The translations under genes were made by a program, and so were the position numbers. A model generated the notes under the pieces. That model made no database searches, had not been told where the DNA came from, and saw nothing but the letters and a program-made list of their open reading frames with translations. From the NCBI RefSeq assembly GCF_008040105.1, contig NZ_VRMG01000016.1:1-64000 (forward strand): a DNA stretch of 64,000 nt, given 5' to 3'. Within the stretch, counting starts at the first letter, position 1. Every line of letters starts with the position of its first letter. This DNA comes from Lacisediminihabitans profunda (lineage in GTDB: Bacteria; Actinomycetota; Actinomycetes; Actinomycetales; Microbacteriaceae). Positions 26,122 to 35,922 of the stretch are shown here, one piece after another.

Positions 26122-27269
26122 CCAGCATGCTCGTCGACAACATCGCCCTGCTCGTCACCAACGATGCGCTGCACGGATCGCTCACCGCCGAGCGGTCAGC
26201 GGCCGCCGTGGTGATCGAGCACGGGCTCGTCGCCTGGGTCGGCGACGCGGTCGACGCGCCCGCCGCGGACGAGCGCATCGACGCCGACGGGCGGTGCGTC
26301 ATCCCCGGCTTCGTGGACAGCCACAGCCACCTCGTCTTCGCGGGGGACAGGGCGGACGAGTTCGAGCACCGGATGACCGGGCAGGCGTATGCCGCCGGCG
26401 GAATACGCCGAACCGTCGCCGCCACCCGCGCCGCGACGGACGCCGACCTGCTGGCGAACGCCGGGCGGCTGGTAGCCGAGATGCGAGCCCAGGGCACCAC
26501 CACGGTGGAGATCAAGAGCGGCTACGGCCTCAGCGTGGCGGACGAGGAGCGGTCTGTCGCCATCGCCCGTCGCCTCACCGCCGAGACGACCTACCTCGGC
26601 GCGCACGTCGTGCCCCCGGAGTTCACGGACGACCCGGCCGGTTACGTCGAGCTCGTCACCGGGGAGATGCTCGCCGCCTGCGCCCCGCACGCGCGCTGGA
26701 TCGACGTGTTCTGCGAGACCGGGGCCTTCGACGAAGACCAGGCCCGTGCCATCCTGCGGGCCGGACAGGCCGTGGGGCTCGGGGCCCGCATGCATGCCGG
26801 CCAGCTCGGCGTCTCCGGCGGAGTGCGGCTCGCCGTCGAGCTCGGCGCGGCGAGCGTCGACCACTGCACGTTTCTGGCTGATGCGGATGTCGACGCCCTG
26901 GCCGCGGGAGACACGGTGGCCACCCTGCTGCCGGGCGTCGAATTCTCGACCCGCCAGCCGTATCCGGACGCCCGTCGCCTCATCGACGCGGGGGTCACCG
27001 TCGCGATCGCCACCGACTGCAACCCCGGCTCGAGCTTCACCTCGTCGATGCCGTTCTGCATCGCGGTGGCGGTGCGCGATCTGCGGATGAGCCCGGCGGA
27101 GGCACTCTGGGCGGCGACGGCGGGCGGCGCGCGGTCCCTGTGGCGCGACGACGTCGGGGTGATTGCGGTCGGCAAGCGCGCCGACCTCGTTCTGCTCGAC
27201 GCGCCCAGTTACGTGCACCTGGCCTACCGGCCAGGCGTGCCGCTCGTGCATCGTGTGATCACCGGCTGA
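26118..27269 (+). CDS. hutI: Imidazolonepropionase
   Basis: A 383-residue amidohydrolase converting imidazolone propionate to N-formimidoylglutamate. The metal-binding HSH is in [28 protein letters not shown]; further blocks are [62 protein letters not shown] and [16 protein letters not shown] (catalytic Asp). Starts at GTG 26118 inside the hutG stop. Together hutHUGI forms a complete histidine-to-glutamate route. Confidence 0.95.
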   Translation: MTSMLVDNIALLVTNDALHGSLTAERSAAAVVIEHGLVAWVGDAVDAPAADERIDADGRCVIPGFVDSHSHLVFAGDRADEFEHRMTGQAYAAGGIRRTVAATRAATDADLLANAGRLVAEMRAQGTTTVEIKSGYGLSVADEERSVAIARRLTAETTYLGAHVVPPEFTDDPAGYVELVTGEMLAACAPHARWIDVFCETGAFDEDQARAILRAGQAVGLGARMHAGQLGVSGGVRLAVELGAASVDHCTFLADADVDALAAGDTVATLLPGVEFSTRQPYPDARRLIDAGVTVAIATDCNPGSSFTSSMPFCIAVAVRDLRMSPAEALWAATAGGARSLWRDDVGVIAVGKRADLVLLDAPSYVHLAYRPGVPLVHRVITG

Positions 27270-27322
27270 ATCGGCCAAGATGGAGTCACCGTGACCGACG
27301 GAACGCACCGCGAAGGAGCTCA

Positions 27323-28330
27323 GTGTCCCCGACAATCCGACTGATCCAGACCGCCGGACTCCTCCCGTCTCCCGCCCGGATCACCGAGCCGAAGGAGCCT
27401 CCGCTGCGGATTGCGGTCGTCCAGCACGCGTGGAGCTCCGATGCCGAGGCGCTCACCGAGTGGCTCGACGATGCGGTCGACACGGCGGCGGCCGCCGGAG
27501 CACGAATCGTCTTCCTGCCCGAGATCACCCTCAGCCGCTACCCGGCCGACACCCTTCCCGTGGGCGACGCCAGCGAGCTCGCCGAGGACCTTCTCGCCGG
27601 GCCGACGCTCGCCTTCGCCAGCCGGGCCGCGGTGCGGGCCGGTGTCTTCGTGCACGCCTCGCTCTACCGCGCCGCGGACGAGGGCGACGGACTCGGCCTC
27701 AACACGGCGATCATCGTCGACCCGCGGGGCAGACTCGTGGCGGCCACCGACAAGCTGCACATCCCCGTGACGGCCGGGTACTACGAGAACCGCTACTTCC
27801 GGCCGGGGTCCGCCGCGCCGGTCGCCGCCGCTCCCGGGCTCGCCGCCGGGGACCCCTATCCGGTCTACGCGCTCGACGGGCTCGGCGCTGCCCGGCTCGG
27901 TCTCCCCACCTGCTGGGACGAGTGGTTTCCGGAGGTGGCGCGCGCGTACTCGCTCGGCGGGGCCAACATCGTTGCCTACCCGACCGCGATCGGGTCGGAA
28001 CCCGACCATCCGGAGTTCGACACCCGACCGCTCTGGCAGCAGGTGATCGTGGGGAACGGCATCGCGAACGGCCTGTTCATGGTGGTGCCGAACCGCACCG
28101 GCACCGAGACGCGGCCGGACGGCAGCCGGGGCAACACCTTCTATGGTTCGTCCTTCGTGAGCGACCCATACGGCCGCATCCTCGTGCAGGCCCCCCGGGA
28201 CGAACCGTGTGTACTCGTGGCCGACCTCGACCTCGCTCAGCGCGCCGACTGGCTCGACCTCTTCCCGTTCCTCGCCACGAGGCGGCCGGACACCTACGGC
28301 TCCCTCACCTGGCCGGTCGTGACGGAGTGA
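27323..28330 (+). CDS. Carbon-nitrogen hydrolase, N-carbamoylputrescine amidase-like
   Basis: A 335-residue nitrilase-superfamily amidase starting at GTG 27323, with AAGGAG seven bases upstream. The catalytic triad is visible: Glu in FLPEITLSRYP, Lys in ATDKLHIPVT, Cys in LGLPTCWDEWFPE. The downstream agmatine deiminase makes N-carbamoylputrescine the natural substrate, giving putrescine, CO2 and ammonia. An extra N-terminal stretch of about 20 residues precedes the core (LRIAVVQHAW). It follows hutI by 53 bases on the same strand and overlaps the next gene by four bases. Confidence 0.85.
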   Translation: MSPTIRLIQTAGLLPSPARITEPKEPPLRIAVVQHAWSSDAEALTEWLDDAVDTAAAAGARIVFLPEITLSRYPADTLPVGDASELAEDLLAGPTLAFASRAAVRAGVFVHASLYRAADEGDGLGLNTAIIVDPRGRLVAATDKLHIPVTAGYYENRYFRPGSAAPVAAAPGLAAGDPYPVYALDGLGAARLGLPTCWDEWFPEVARAYSLGGANIVAYPTAIGSEPDHPEFDTRPLWQQVIVGNGIANGLFMVVPNRTGTETRPDGSRGNTFYGSSFVSDPYGRILVQAPRDEPCVLVADLDLAQRADWLDLFPFLATRRPDTYGSLTWPVVTE

Positions 28331-29352
28331 GCTGGCGGATGCCGGCGGAGGGCGCGAGGCAGGAACGCCTCTGGCTCGCCTGGCCCACCGGCGGCTACAC
28401 CCTCGGCGACACGGCGGAGGAGGCGGAGGAGGCCCGCCGCACCTGGGCGGCGGTCGCGAACGCCGCGGCCGGGTTCGAACCGGTGAGCGTGGTCGTGCAC
28501 CCGCGGGACGTGGACCTCGTCGCCCGCTACCTCGACGGCTCCATCGAGGTCTTCGTGCGCGAGATCGACGACGCGTGGATCAGGGACAGCGGACCCACCT
28601 TCGTCGTCGACGACGAGGTGCCCGGCTCGCTCGGTGCGGTCACCTGGACCTTCAACGGCTGGGGCGGCCAGGAGTGGGCGAGCTGGCAGCACGACAGCAC
28701 CCTCGGGCCCGCCGTCGCCGACTGGGCAGGGGCCGAGCGGATCGACTCCCCTCTCGTCAACGAGGGCGGCGGCATCCACGTGGACGGTGCGGGCACCGTG
28801 CTCGTGACCGAGACGGTGCAGCGAGACCCCGGTCGCAACCCGGGAATCACCCGGAAGGCCGTCGAGGCGGAACTGGCCCGCACCCTCGGCACCACGACCA
28901 CGATCTGGCTGCCGCGCGGCCTCACCCGAGACTCGAGCACCTTCGGCACGCGCGGGCACGTCGACATCGTCGCGACGATCGCCTCTCCCGGCCGGCTGCT
29001 CCTGCACGACCAGCGAGACCAGGCGCATCCGGATTTCGCGGTCTCGGCGGAGTTGCGAGCCGCGCTGTCCGAGGCGCGGGATGCCGCTGGCCGGTTGTTC
29101 GAGATCGTCGACCTGCCGGCGCCAGAAGTGCTGCGCGACGAGGAGGGCTTCGTCGACTACAGCTACGTCAACCACGTGCTCGTCAACGACGGGGTCATCG
29201 CCTGCGCCTTCGACGACCCGCGCGACGCGGACGCCCTCGCGATCCTGCGGGACGCGTACCCCGGGCGCACCGTCACCGCCGTCGACGCGAGGCCCCTGTT
29301 CGCCCGCGGCGGCGGCATCCACTGCATCACCCAGCAGCAGCCCGCCGTGTGA
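28327..29352 (+). CDS. aguA: Agmatine deiminase
   Basis: A 341-residue member of the peptidyl-arginine-deiminase-type fold, converting agmatine to N-carbamoylputrescine and ammonia. Seen are the N-terminal PAEGARQERLWLAWP, the substrate loop DDAWIRDSGPTFVVDDE, NGWGGQEWASW, LVNEGGGIHVDGAGTVLVTE with the catalytic His, and the nucleophilic Cys in the terminal GGGIHCITQQQP. GTG 28327 lies in the stop of the amidase gene. Together they form a two-step agmatine-to-putrescine route at the end of the hut run. Confidence 0.93.
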   Translation: MSWRMPAEGARQERLWLAWPTGGYTLGDTAEEAEEARRTWAAVANAAAGFEPVSVVVHPRDVDLVARYLDGSIEVFVREIDDAWIRDSGPTFVVDDEVPGSLGAVTWTFNGWGGQEWASWQHDSTLGPAVADWAGAERIDSPLVNEGGGIHVDGAGTVLVTETVQRDPGRNPGITRKAVEAELARTLGTTTTIWLPRGLTRDSSTFGTRGHVDIVATIASPGRLLLHDQRDQAHPDFAVSAELRAALSEARDAAGRLFEIVDLPAPEVLRDEEGFVDYSYVNHVLVNDGVIACAFDDPRDADALAILRDAYPGRTVTAVDARPLFARGGGIHCITQQQPAV

Positions 29353-29356
29353 CCGG

Positions 29357-29812
29357 CTACTCCTCGAAGGTGTTGACCATCGCCTGGGCGGCGCGATCCA
29401 GGTAGCCCCAGAGGGTCGCGTCGTCGAGGGGCGAGAGCCCGAGGCTGTCGACCGCGGTGCGCATGTGCGAGAGCCAGTGGTCGCGCGCCTGCTGGTTGAC
29501 CTTGAACGGCGCGTGTCTCATCCGCAGCCGCGGATGCCCGCGCTGCTCGGAGTACGTTCCCGGACCGCCCCAGTACTGCTCGAGGAAGCCGGTCAGACGC
29601 TGGATGGCGCCCTCGAGGTCCTGCTCTGGATACATCGGCCAGAGCACCGGATCGGTGCGCACGCCCTCGTAGAAGTGGCGCACGAGCCGTTCGAAGGTGG
29701 CGCGTCCGCCCACCTTCTCGTAGAAGCTGCCGGTGGCCGCCTCGCCGTGCTCCGTCACTCGAAGGATGATGGGGCTCTTCTGGCCGCCGGGGATCTCTGC
29801 GTTCTCGGTCAT
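29357..29812 (-). CDS. Truncated haemoglobin, group II (TrHbO)
   Basis: A 151-residue protein with the two-on-two globin fold: FYEKVGGRATFERLVRHFYEGV, DPVLWPMYPEQDLEGAIQRLTGFLEQYWGGP, then LRMRHAPFKVNQQARDHWLSHM containing the proximal histidine (RHAPF) and the conserved Trp (HW). Group II globins bind O2 and NO and help handle peroxide or nitrosative stress. An extra N-terminal 25 residues precede the core. It overlaps the upstream MscS gene by four bases, so it is co-translated with a mechanosensitive channel. Ends four bases from the convergent aguA stop. Confidence 0.92.
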   Translation of the reverse strand: MTENAEIPGGQKSPIILRVTEHGEAATGSFYEKVGGRATFERLVRHFYEGVRTDPVLWPMYPEQDLEGAIQRLTGFLEQYWGGPGTYSEQRGHPRLRMRHAPFKVNQQARDHWLSHMRTAVDSLGLSPLDDATLWGYLDRAAQAMVNTFEE

Positions 29813-30831
29813 TGTCGTGACTTTCTCGGTGCTCTCGGCGGCTTCGCGTCGGCGGTGGACGCGATCGGATTCGGCGCCGTGCGCGGCGGCCGGGCACCGC
29901 GGATGCTCTCCGCTCCCTCGAATCCGCTCAAGACGATGCTGTTGAGGGCGGGGAGCCGGATGCCCATCTCGTCCAGCCCGGACTTGAGCCGGGAGCGCAA
30001 CTCGCGGGCCACGTCGTCCTTCGTTCCGGGCCGGGTCTTGACCACGAGCCGGATCACGATGGCCTCCGCCGAGATGGACTCGATGCCCCAGATCTCCGGC
30101 TTCTCCAGGATGCGACTGCGCCACTTGATGTCCGCGGCCAGCTGCAGGGCGATCGACAGCATCCGCTCCTGCACCGCGGCGACGTCGGCGTCGTAGGGCA
30201 CCGCGAGATCGATGATCACCCGCGACCAGCCCTGGGACATGTTGCCGACCCGGATGATCTCGCCGTTGCGCACGAACCAGACGGTGCCGTTCACGTCGCG
30301 GATCTGGGTGATCCGGATGCCGACCGTCTCCACCACGCCGGTCGCCGGACCGAGGTCCACGACATCCCCGACGCCGAGCTGGTCCTCCGCGACCATGAAC
30401 AGGCCGTTGAGCACGTCCTTGACGATGTTCTGGGCGCCGAAACCGAGGCCGGCGCCGATTGCCGCCGTGATGATCGCGAAGGAGCCGAGGATCGAGGGGC
30501 TGATCGCCGTGATCACGGACAGGGTGGCGACGACGACGAGCACCACGGCGACGATGTTGTTGAGCACGCTGCCGAGCGTGCGGGTGCGCTGCACGATGCG
30601 CACGGCGCTCATCGGCGAGGTCATCAGGGCCTGGGTGTCCTGCGCGTTCTGGCGCTTCTTCACCCCGTTGACGATCCGGTTGACCACCCGGTCGATCACG
30701 ACTCGCGAGATCAGGCGCACCGCGATGGCGACCACGATGATCACGATCACCTTAACGAAGGTCATCTGGTAGATGTCGTGCATGGTCGCCCAGAATGCGG
30801 TCCAGCCGTCTGTCGTCACCGCAGTCATCAT
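29809..30831 (-). CDS. MscS-family mechanosensitive ion channel
   Basis: A 340-residue membrane protein with an N-terminal helix (residues about 25-45), a second pair near 95-140, and the pore helix/beta-domain hallmark AIGAGLGFGAQNIVKDVLNGLFMVAEDQLGVGDVVDLG (residues about 139-176). The C-terminal cytoplasmic cage continues to about residue 300, followed by a disordered basic tail. It would release solutes under osmotic downshock. Its stop overlaps the globin start; the two are probably one operon. Start could be 30831 or the adjacent ATG at 30828. Confidence 0.9.
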   Translation of the reverse strand: MMTAVTTDGWTAFWATMHDIYQMTFVKVIVIIVVAIAVRLISRVVIDRVVNRIVNGVKKRQNAQDTQALMTSPMSAVRIVQRTRTLGSVLNNIVAVVLVVVATLSVITAISPSILGSFAIITAAIGAGLGFGAQNIVKDVLNGLFMVAEDQLGVGDVVDLGPATGVVETVGIRITQIRDVNGTVWFVRNGEIIRVGNMSQGWSRVIIDLAVPYDADVAAVQERMLSIALQLAADIKWRSRILEKPEIWGIESISAEAIVIRLVVKTRPGTKDDVARELRSRLKSGLDEMGIRLPALNSIVLSGFEGAESIRGARPPRTAPNPIASTADAKPPRAPRKSRQ

Positions 30832-30951
30832 TGCACCGAGTTTACCGGCGCCGGTTGTGAGGCTCGGGCATCCCGGGCGTGGGCGGTCAGCCCGGGCCAG
30901 CGTGCCGACCCGGAATGACCGCGCACGCCCGGAAGCGTTCCGCGGCTGCGG

Positions 30952-33510
30952 TTACGCGTCCCTCGCCTGCACGCGGAGCGCGCGCTCCACGCCAGCGAGG
31001 TTTTCGATCACCAGGCGGCGCAGCGCGGGGATCTCCTGGTTGGCGTCCAGCCAGGCCTTCGTCGCCTCGACGAGGGCCTGCGAGGCGAGCGGCGCCGGGT
31101 AGAGGCCCACGACGAGCGTCTCGGCGATGTGGTAGCTGCGGCTCTTCCAGATGTCACCGAGTGCGCCGAAGTACCGGGCCACTAGCGGCTCGAGCGACGA
31201 CGGGTCGTTGGTGTGCTGGTAGCCGACGGCTGTCTGGCGCACGATCGCGTTCGACGGCTCGGCGCCGGCCGGGTCGACGAGCGACTCGAACGCGGCGAGC
31301 TTCGCCTCCGCGGTGGGGATGGTGGCCGTCGCCCGCGCCGCGGCCTGCTGGCCGTTTGAGGTGTTGTCCTTCGCGAGCGCCGCCGCTATCTCGTCCGCTC
31401 CGGCCTCGCCGTTGAGTACGAGTCCTTCGAGGATCTCCCAGCCGAGGTCGGTGTCGATCTCCAGCCCGTCGAGGGGTGCCGTGCCATCGTGCAGGCCCCT
31501 CAGTGCCGCGGCGTGCGCGGGAGTGGAGGCGAGCGACGCGAAGAACTTCACGAACTGGAACTGCGCGTCCGATCCGGCCTCGGCGTTGCGGGCGAGCGAC
31601 CAGAGGGCGTCGCCCACGCGGATCAGCGTCTCGGTTCGCCGCTCGGGTGCCACGTACTGCTTGGTGGCGAGACCGAGTTGACCGAGCGTCGTGCGGGTCG
31701 TCGTCGATTCCGTCTCGGTCGCGATGTTGCCGAGCACGAGCCGCACGTAGTCGCTCGCGGGCGTCTCGGCATCTCGGGTAGCGTCCCAGGCCGCGCCCCA
31801 CACGAGGGAACGGGCGAGCGGGTTCTCGATGTCCTTGAGGTGCTCGAGCGCCACGGCGAGCGAGGCCTCGTCGAGACGGATCTTCGCGTAGGCGAGGTCG
31901 TCGTCGTTGAGCAGCACGAGGGCGGGCCTGGCCACCCCGATCAGTTGCGGCACCTCGGTGCGCTCGCCGTCGACATCCAGCTCCACTCGGTGCACCCTCA
32001 CGAGCTTGCCGCTGTTCTCGCCCTCCGTTGCGAGGTCGTAGAAGCCCACGGCGAGGCGGTGCGGACGGATGGTCGGGTAGTCGGCCGCGGCGGTCTGCAG
32101 AACCGCAAAGGACGCGATCGAACCGTCGGCATCCGTCGTGATCTCCGGACGCAGGGTGTTGACACCGGCGGTCTCGAGCCAGAGCTTCGACCAGTCACCG
32201 AGCGATCGCCCGCTCGTGATCTCGAGCTCGGCCAGAAGGTCGGCGAGCTCCGTGTTTCCGTACGCGTGGTTCTTGAAGTAGGCGGCGACGCCGGCGAAGA
32301 ACGCATCGATGCCCACCCAGGCCACCAGCTGTTTGAGAACCGAGCCGCCCTTGGCGTAGGTGATGCCGTCGAAGTTGACCTGCACGTCTTCGAGGTCAGT
32401 GATCGTCGCGACGACGGGATGGGTCGAAGGAAGCTGGTCCTGACGGTAGGCCCAGCTCTTCTCCATCGCCTGGAAGGTGGTCCAGGCACCGGTCCACTCG
32501 GTGGCCTCCGCGGTGGCGATGGTGGAGGCCCACTCCGCGAAGGACTCGTTGAGCCAGAGGTCGTTCCACCACTTCATCGTGACGAGGTCGCCGAACCACA
32601 TGTGGGCGAGCTCGTGCAGGATGGTGACGACGCGTCGTTCCTTGATCGCGTCGGTGACCTTCGACCGGAAGACGTAGGTCTCGGTGAAGGTGATCGCTCC
32701 GGCGTTCTCCATGGCTCCGGCGTTGAACTCCGGTACGAAGAGCTGGTCGTACTTGGCGAACGGGTAGGGATAGTCGAACTTCTGTTCGTAGTACGCGAAG
32801 CCCTGGCGGGTCTTCTCGAAGATGTAGTCGGAGTCGAGAAACTCGAAGAGGGACTTGCGCGCGAAGATTCCCAGCGGGATGACGCGACCGTCGCGGCTCG
32901 TGAGCTCGCTGCGCACCACCTCGTACGGGCCGGCGATCAGCGCGGTCACGTACGACGACAGCACCGGGGTGGGGGAGAAGGCCCAGGTGGCCGCGTCGCC
33001 GTCGACGACGGGCTCGGGGGTGGGGGAGTTGCTCACGACCTGCCAGCGCGCCGGTGCGGTGACCGTGAAGGCGAACGACGCCTTGAGGTCGGGCTGCTCG
33101 AAGACCGCGAACACGCGGCGCGAATCCGGAACCTCGAACTGCGAATAGAGGTACACCTCGTTGTCGACCGGGTCCACGAAACGGTGCAGGCCCTCTCCCG
33201 TGTTGGTGTACTCGGCATCCGCGACGACGGTGAGTTCGTTCTGCTGGGCGAGGTCGTCGAGCTGGATGCGCACGCCGTCGCTCACGGCGGCTGGGTCGAG
33301 CGGAGTGCCATTGAGGGTCACCGAGTGCACGGTGCGAGTGAAGGCGTCGATGAAGGTGGAGGCCCCGGCAGTGGCCGTGAAGCGCACGGTCGTCGTGCTG
33401 CGGAACACCTCGCTCCCCGTGGTGAGGTCGAGCGTGACATCGTAGCTTTCGACCGCAATGAGCGCCTTACGCTCTGCTGCCTCGACTCTGGTGAGGTTCT
33501 CTCCTGGCAC
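30952..33510 (-). CDS. pepN: Aminopeptidase N
   Basis: An 852-residue M1-family zinc aminopeptidase. The exopeptidase motif GAMENAG is near residue 264, and the zinc site is HELAHMWFGDLVTMKWWNDLWLNESFAEW (HExxH plus a downstream Glu). The C-terminal half is the helical ERAP1-like domain. GTG 33510 is decided by AAGGAG six bases upstream (VPGENLTRVEAAERKALI follows, the usual actinobacterial N terminus), rather than by the longer open frame. Cytoplasmic peptide recycling; monocistronic by spacing. Confidence 0.95.
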   Translation of the reverse strand: MPGENLTRVEAAERKALIAVESYDVTLDLTTGSEVFRSTTTVRFTATAGASTFIDAFTRTVHSVTLNGTPLDPAAVSDGVRIQLDDLAQQNELTVVADAEYTNTGEGLHRFVDPVDNEVYLYSQFEVPDSRRVFAVFEQPDLKASFAFTVTAPARWQVVSNSPTPEPVVDGDAATWAFSPTPVLSSYVTALIAGPYEVVRSELTSRDGRVIPLGIFARKSLFEFLDSDYIFEKTRQGFAYYEQKFDYPYPFAKYDQLFVPEFNAGAMENAGAITFTETYVFRSKVTDAIKERRVVTILHELAHMWFGDLVTMKWWNDLWLNESFAEWASTIATAEATEWTGAWTTFQAMEKSWAYRQDQLPSTHPVVATITDLEDVQVNFDGITYAKGGSVLKQLVAWVGIDAFFAGVAAYFKNHAYGNTELADLLAELEITSGRSLGDWSKLWLETAGVNTLRPEITTDADGSIASFAVLQTAAADYPTIRPHRLAVGFYDLATEGENSGKLVRVHRVELDVDGERTEVPQLIGVARPALVLLNDDDLAYAKIRLDEASLAVALEHLKDIENPLARSLVWGAAWDATRDAETPASDYVRLVLGNIATETESTTTRTTLGQLGLATKQYVAPERRTETLIRVGDALWSLARNAEAGSDAQFQFVKFFASLASTPAHAAALRGLHDGTAPLDGLEIDTDLGWEILEGLVLNGEAGADEIAAALAKDNTSNGQQAAARATATIPTAEAKLAAFESLVDPAGAEPSNAIVRQTAVGYQHTNDPSSLEPLVARYFGALGDIWKSRSYHIAETLVVGLYPAPLASQALVEATKAWLDANQEIPALRRLVIENLAGVERALRVQARDA

Positions 33511-33632
33511 GTGTTGCTCCTTCACAGCGGGGGGATTGTGTCCGAGAGCCAGCCTAATGCGACCGTCGGAGACGCCAATCCGCGCGCAAGGAGCGGGTTC
33601 CGGACCGCATCCGGCCCGGAACCCACGATTGC

Positions 33633-34313
33633 TCAGTCGGCGCGGGAGAACTGCCGAGACGTCGCGCCGGACGTGACGGCCCGCGGCACCCGTGACTGGA
33701 CGTCGCCGATCACGGCGACCAGCAGGGCGCGCAGACGAGCATCCTGATCCGTCACGCAGGCCTCGGCGATGCCCACCACCGCGGTGCGGATGATCGCATC
33801 CGTCATGAGGGGGGTCGACCGCGGGTTGAGCGAACCCGAGGTCGCGAGGAAGGCATGCGCCCATTCCGCCGCCCCCGGCGTGAGCCGCAGCGCCTCCGCG
33901 ATCCGCTCCCTCGTCGCGGCGACCGCGGGGTCACCGGAGATGGCGAGGAGTTCGTCGCAGCGGAGGATGCCGGCGGCCAGCGCGCGCTGTCGGCCCTCGC
34001 TGGCGATCGGCAGGGCAACACTCGCCGCTCGCGCGGCGACGAGGAGTCCGATGTACGGATCCGTGCCGTTCAGGCCCACCACCGAGGGGATGTGGGTGAC
34101 GAGCTCGCTGCGTGCGGCATCCGAGCTGCAGTCATTCACCATCCTCGCGAGCGAGGCCAGCGCGGGATGGGTGCAGGCCGGATGGTCGCTCCATTTTTCG
34201 CCGGCAAGCCAGGACGCGTACTCCATGAAGCACGCACCGCTTTTGGGGCTTCGATGTTTGCCTCGTGACAGCACGGGCATGAGTTCGGGTGATACGTTCC
34301 TTGATCGCGACAT
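33633..34313 (-). CDS. Conserved hypothetical protein, Micrococcales
   Basis: A 226-residue helical protein of unknown function. The conserved opening MPVLSRGKHRSPKSGACFMEYASWLAGEKWSDHPACTHPALASLARMVND looks like a recognised family core, with two cysteines and a histidine that could bind metal. ATG 34313 has GGAGG eight bases upstream; an internal ATG at 34280 would start at that conserved core and is a serious alternative. Divergent from the oxidoreductase gene with a 141-base gap. No enzyme motif seen. Confidence 0.72.
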   Translation of the reverse strand: MSRSRNVSPELMPVLSRGKHRSPKSGACFMEYASWLAGEKWSDHPACTHPALASLARMVNDCSSDAARSELVTHIPSVVGLNGTDPYIGLLVAARAASVALPIASEGRQRALAAGILRCDELLAISGDPAVAATRERIAEALRLTPGAAEWAHAFLATSGSLNPRSTPLMTDAIIRTAVVGIAEACVTDQDARLRALLVAVIGDVQSRVPRAVTSGATSRQFSRAD

Positions 34314-34454
34314 TTGAGGTGCCTCCCGCCACTCTCGCAACTGGTGAATCAAGTGTGCGCCTCGAAACGCGCCAAAACCAGACCCCGTCTGGCTGGATGC
34401 GGCGCGTGGGCGCCACATTCGACCGTCTCGGGGTGCGCTCAGTATGGTTGGCCC

Positions 34455-35879
34455 ATGGCCACCATGGTGTTCGAACGTTCTCTTCCCGACCCCCGCGTCG
34501 TCGCGGCCTCGCTCGACGGTTCGAGGCTCGCCCCGTTCTGGCTCGACGACCTCGGCACGCGGGCATCCTTCCCCCGGCACCGGGGCACCGCGAACGTCGA
34601 TCTCGCGATCGTGGGGGCAGGATACGCCGGCCTCTGGACGGCCCTGCAGGCGAAGGAGCGGGATCCCTCGCTGCGGGTGATCGTGCTGGAGGGCAAGACG
34701 GTGGGCTGGGCGGCATCCGGACGCAACGGCGGCTTCTGCGAGGCGACCCTCACCCACGGGGAGGCGAACGGGCAGAACCGGTTCGCCGACGAGCTGGAAC
34801 AGCTCGATCGGCTCGGCGCCGAGAACCTCGATGAGATCGAGGCCACCGTCGCCCGTCTCGGTCTCGACTGCCAGTTCGAACGAACGGGGTCTCTCGCCGT
34901 GGCCGTGGAGGACTACCAGGTCGCCGAGCTCCGGGACGCCCACGACGGCGTCGACGAGATCTTCTTCGACGCCGAGCAGATTCGAGGCCGGGTGAATTCG
35001 CCCACCTACCTCGGGGGCCTCTGGAGCAAGCGGGACACGGCGATGGTGCACCCGGCGAGGCTCGCCGCGGAACTCGCCAGGGCGTGCGTCGAGGCGGGCG
35101 TCCAGATCGTGGAGCACTCGCCGGTGCGCGCAATCGACAGCGAGTTGCCGAACGGCCCGGTCACGCTCACGCTGGACGGTGGCTTCGTGCACGCGGACCG
35201 GGTCGCCCTCGCCACCAACGCCTTCCCCTCGCTGCTCAAGCGCTACCGGCTGCACACGGTGCCGGTGTACGACCACGTGCTCATGACGGAGCCGCTCAGC
35301 GCAGCGCAACTCGCCTCCATCGGCTGGGAGGGCAGGCAGGGCGTTGCCGACCTCGCCAACCAGTTCCACTATTACCGGCTGACCGCCGACAATCGCATCC
35401 TGTGGGGCGGGTACGACGCCGTGTACCACTACGGCGGGCGCATCCGCAGCGAGTACGAGGATCGTCCGCAGACCTTCCGCACCCTGGCGAGCCACTTCTT
35501 CACGACCTTCCCGCAGCTCGAGGGCGTGCGATTCAGCCACCGCTGGGCGGGGGTCATCGACACGAGCAGCCGGTTCTGCGCCTTCTTCGGGCTCGCCCGC
35601 CAGGGCCGCGTCGCCTACGCCGCGGGGTTCACCGGCCTCGGGGTGGCCGCGACCCGGTTCGCGGCGAACGTCATGCTCGACCAGCTCTCCGGCGAGCAGA
35701 CCGAGCGCACGCAACTGCGCATGGTGCGCGAGATGCCGCTTCCCTTCCCTCCCGAGCCGGCCACCTATGCGGCGGTGCAGGCGACCCGGTGGGCCCTTGA
35801 CCGGGCAGACCACAACTCCGGCAAGCGCAACGTGCTGCTGAAGACCCTGGATGCCGTGGGCCTCGGCTTCGATTCGTAG
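34455..35879 (+). CDS. FAD-dependent amine/amino-acid oxidase (OrdL/DadA family)
   Basis: A 474-residue flavoprotein. The FAD fold VDLAIVGAGYAGLWTALQAKERDPSLRVIVLEGKTVGWAASGRNGGFCE spans residues about 47-95; the SGRNGGF motif is typical of OrdL/PuuB gamma-glutamylputrescine oxidases and glycine-oxidase relatives. A C-terminal GFTGLGVAATRFAANVMLD completes the FAD site. Substrate is unknown; a polyamine substrate is possible given agmatine genes 6 kb away, but this is only suggestive. ATG 34455 fits the family start. Confidence 0.87.
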   Translation: MATMVFERSLPDPRVVAASLDGSRLAPFWLDDLGTRASFPRHRGTANVDLAIVGAGYAGLWTALQAKERDPSLRVIVLEGKTVGWAASGRNGGFCEATLTHGEANGQNRFADELEQLDRLGAENLDEIEATVARLGLDCQFERTGSLAVAVEDYQVAELRDAHDGVDEIFFDAEQIRGRVNSPTYLGGLWSKRDTAMVHPARLAAELARACVEAGVQIVEHSPVRAIDSELPNGPVTLTLDGGFVHADRVALATNAFPSLLKRYRLHTVPVYDHVLMTEPLSAAQLASIGWEGRQGVADLANQFHYYRLTADNRILWGGYDAVYHYGGRIRSEYEDRPQTFRTLASHFFTTFPQLEGVRFSHRWAGVIDTSSRFCAFFGLARQGRVAYAAGFTGLGVAATRFAANVMLDQLSGEQTERTQLRMVREMPLPFPPEPATYAAVQATRWALDRADHNSGKRNVLLKTLDAVGLGFDS

Positions 35880-35922
35880 CGGTGCACCCCGGGGTGTCGG
35901 CGCCCCGGAGTAGCCTCCGAGC

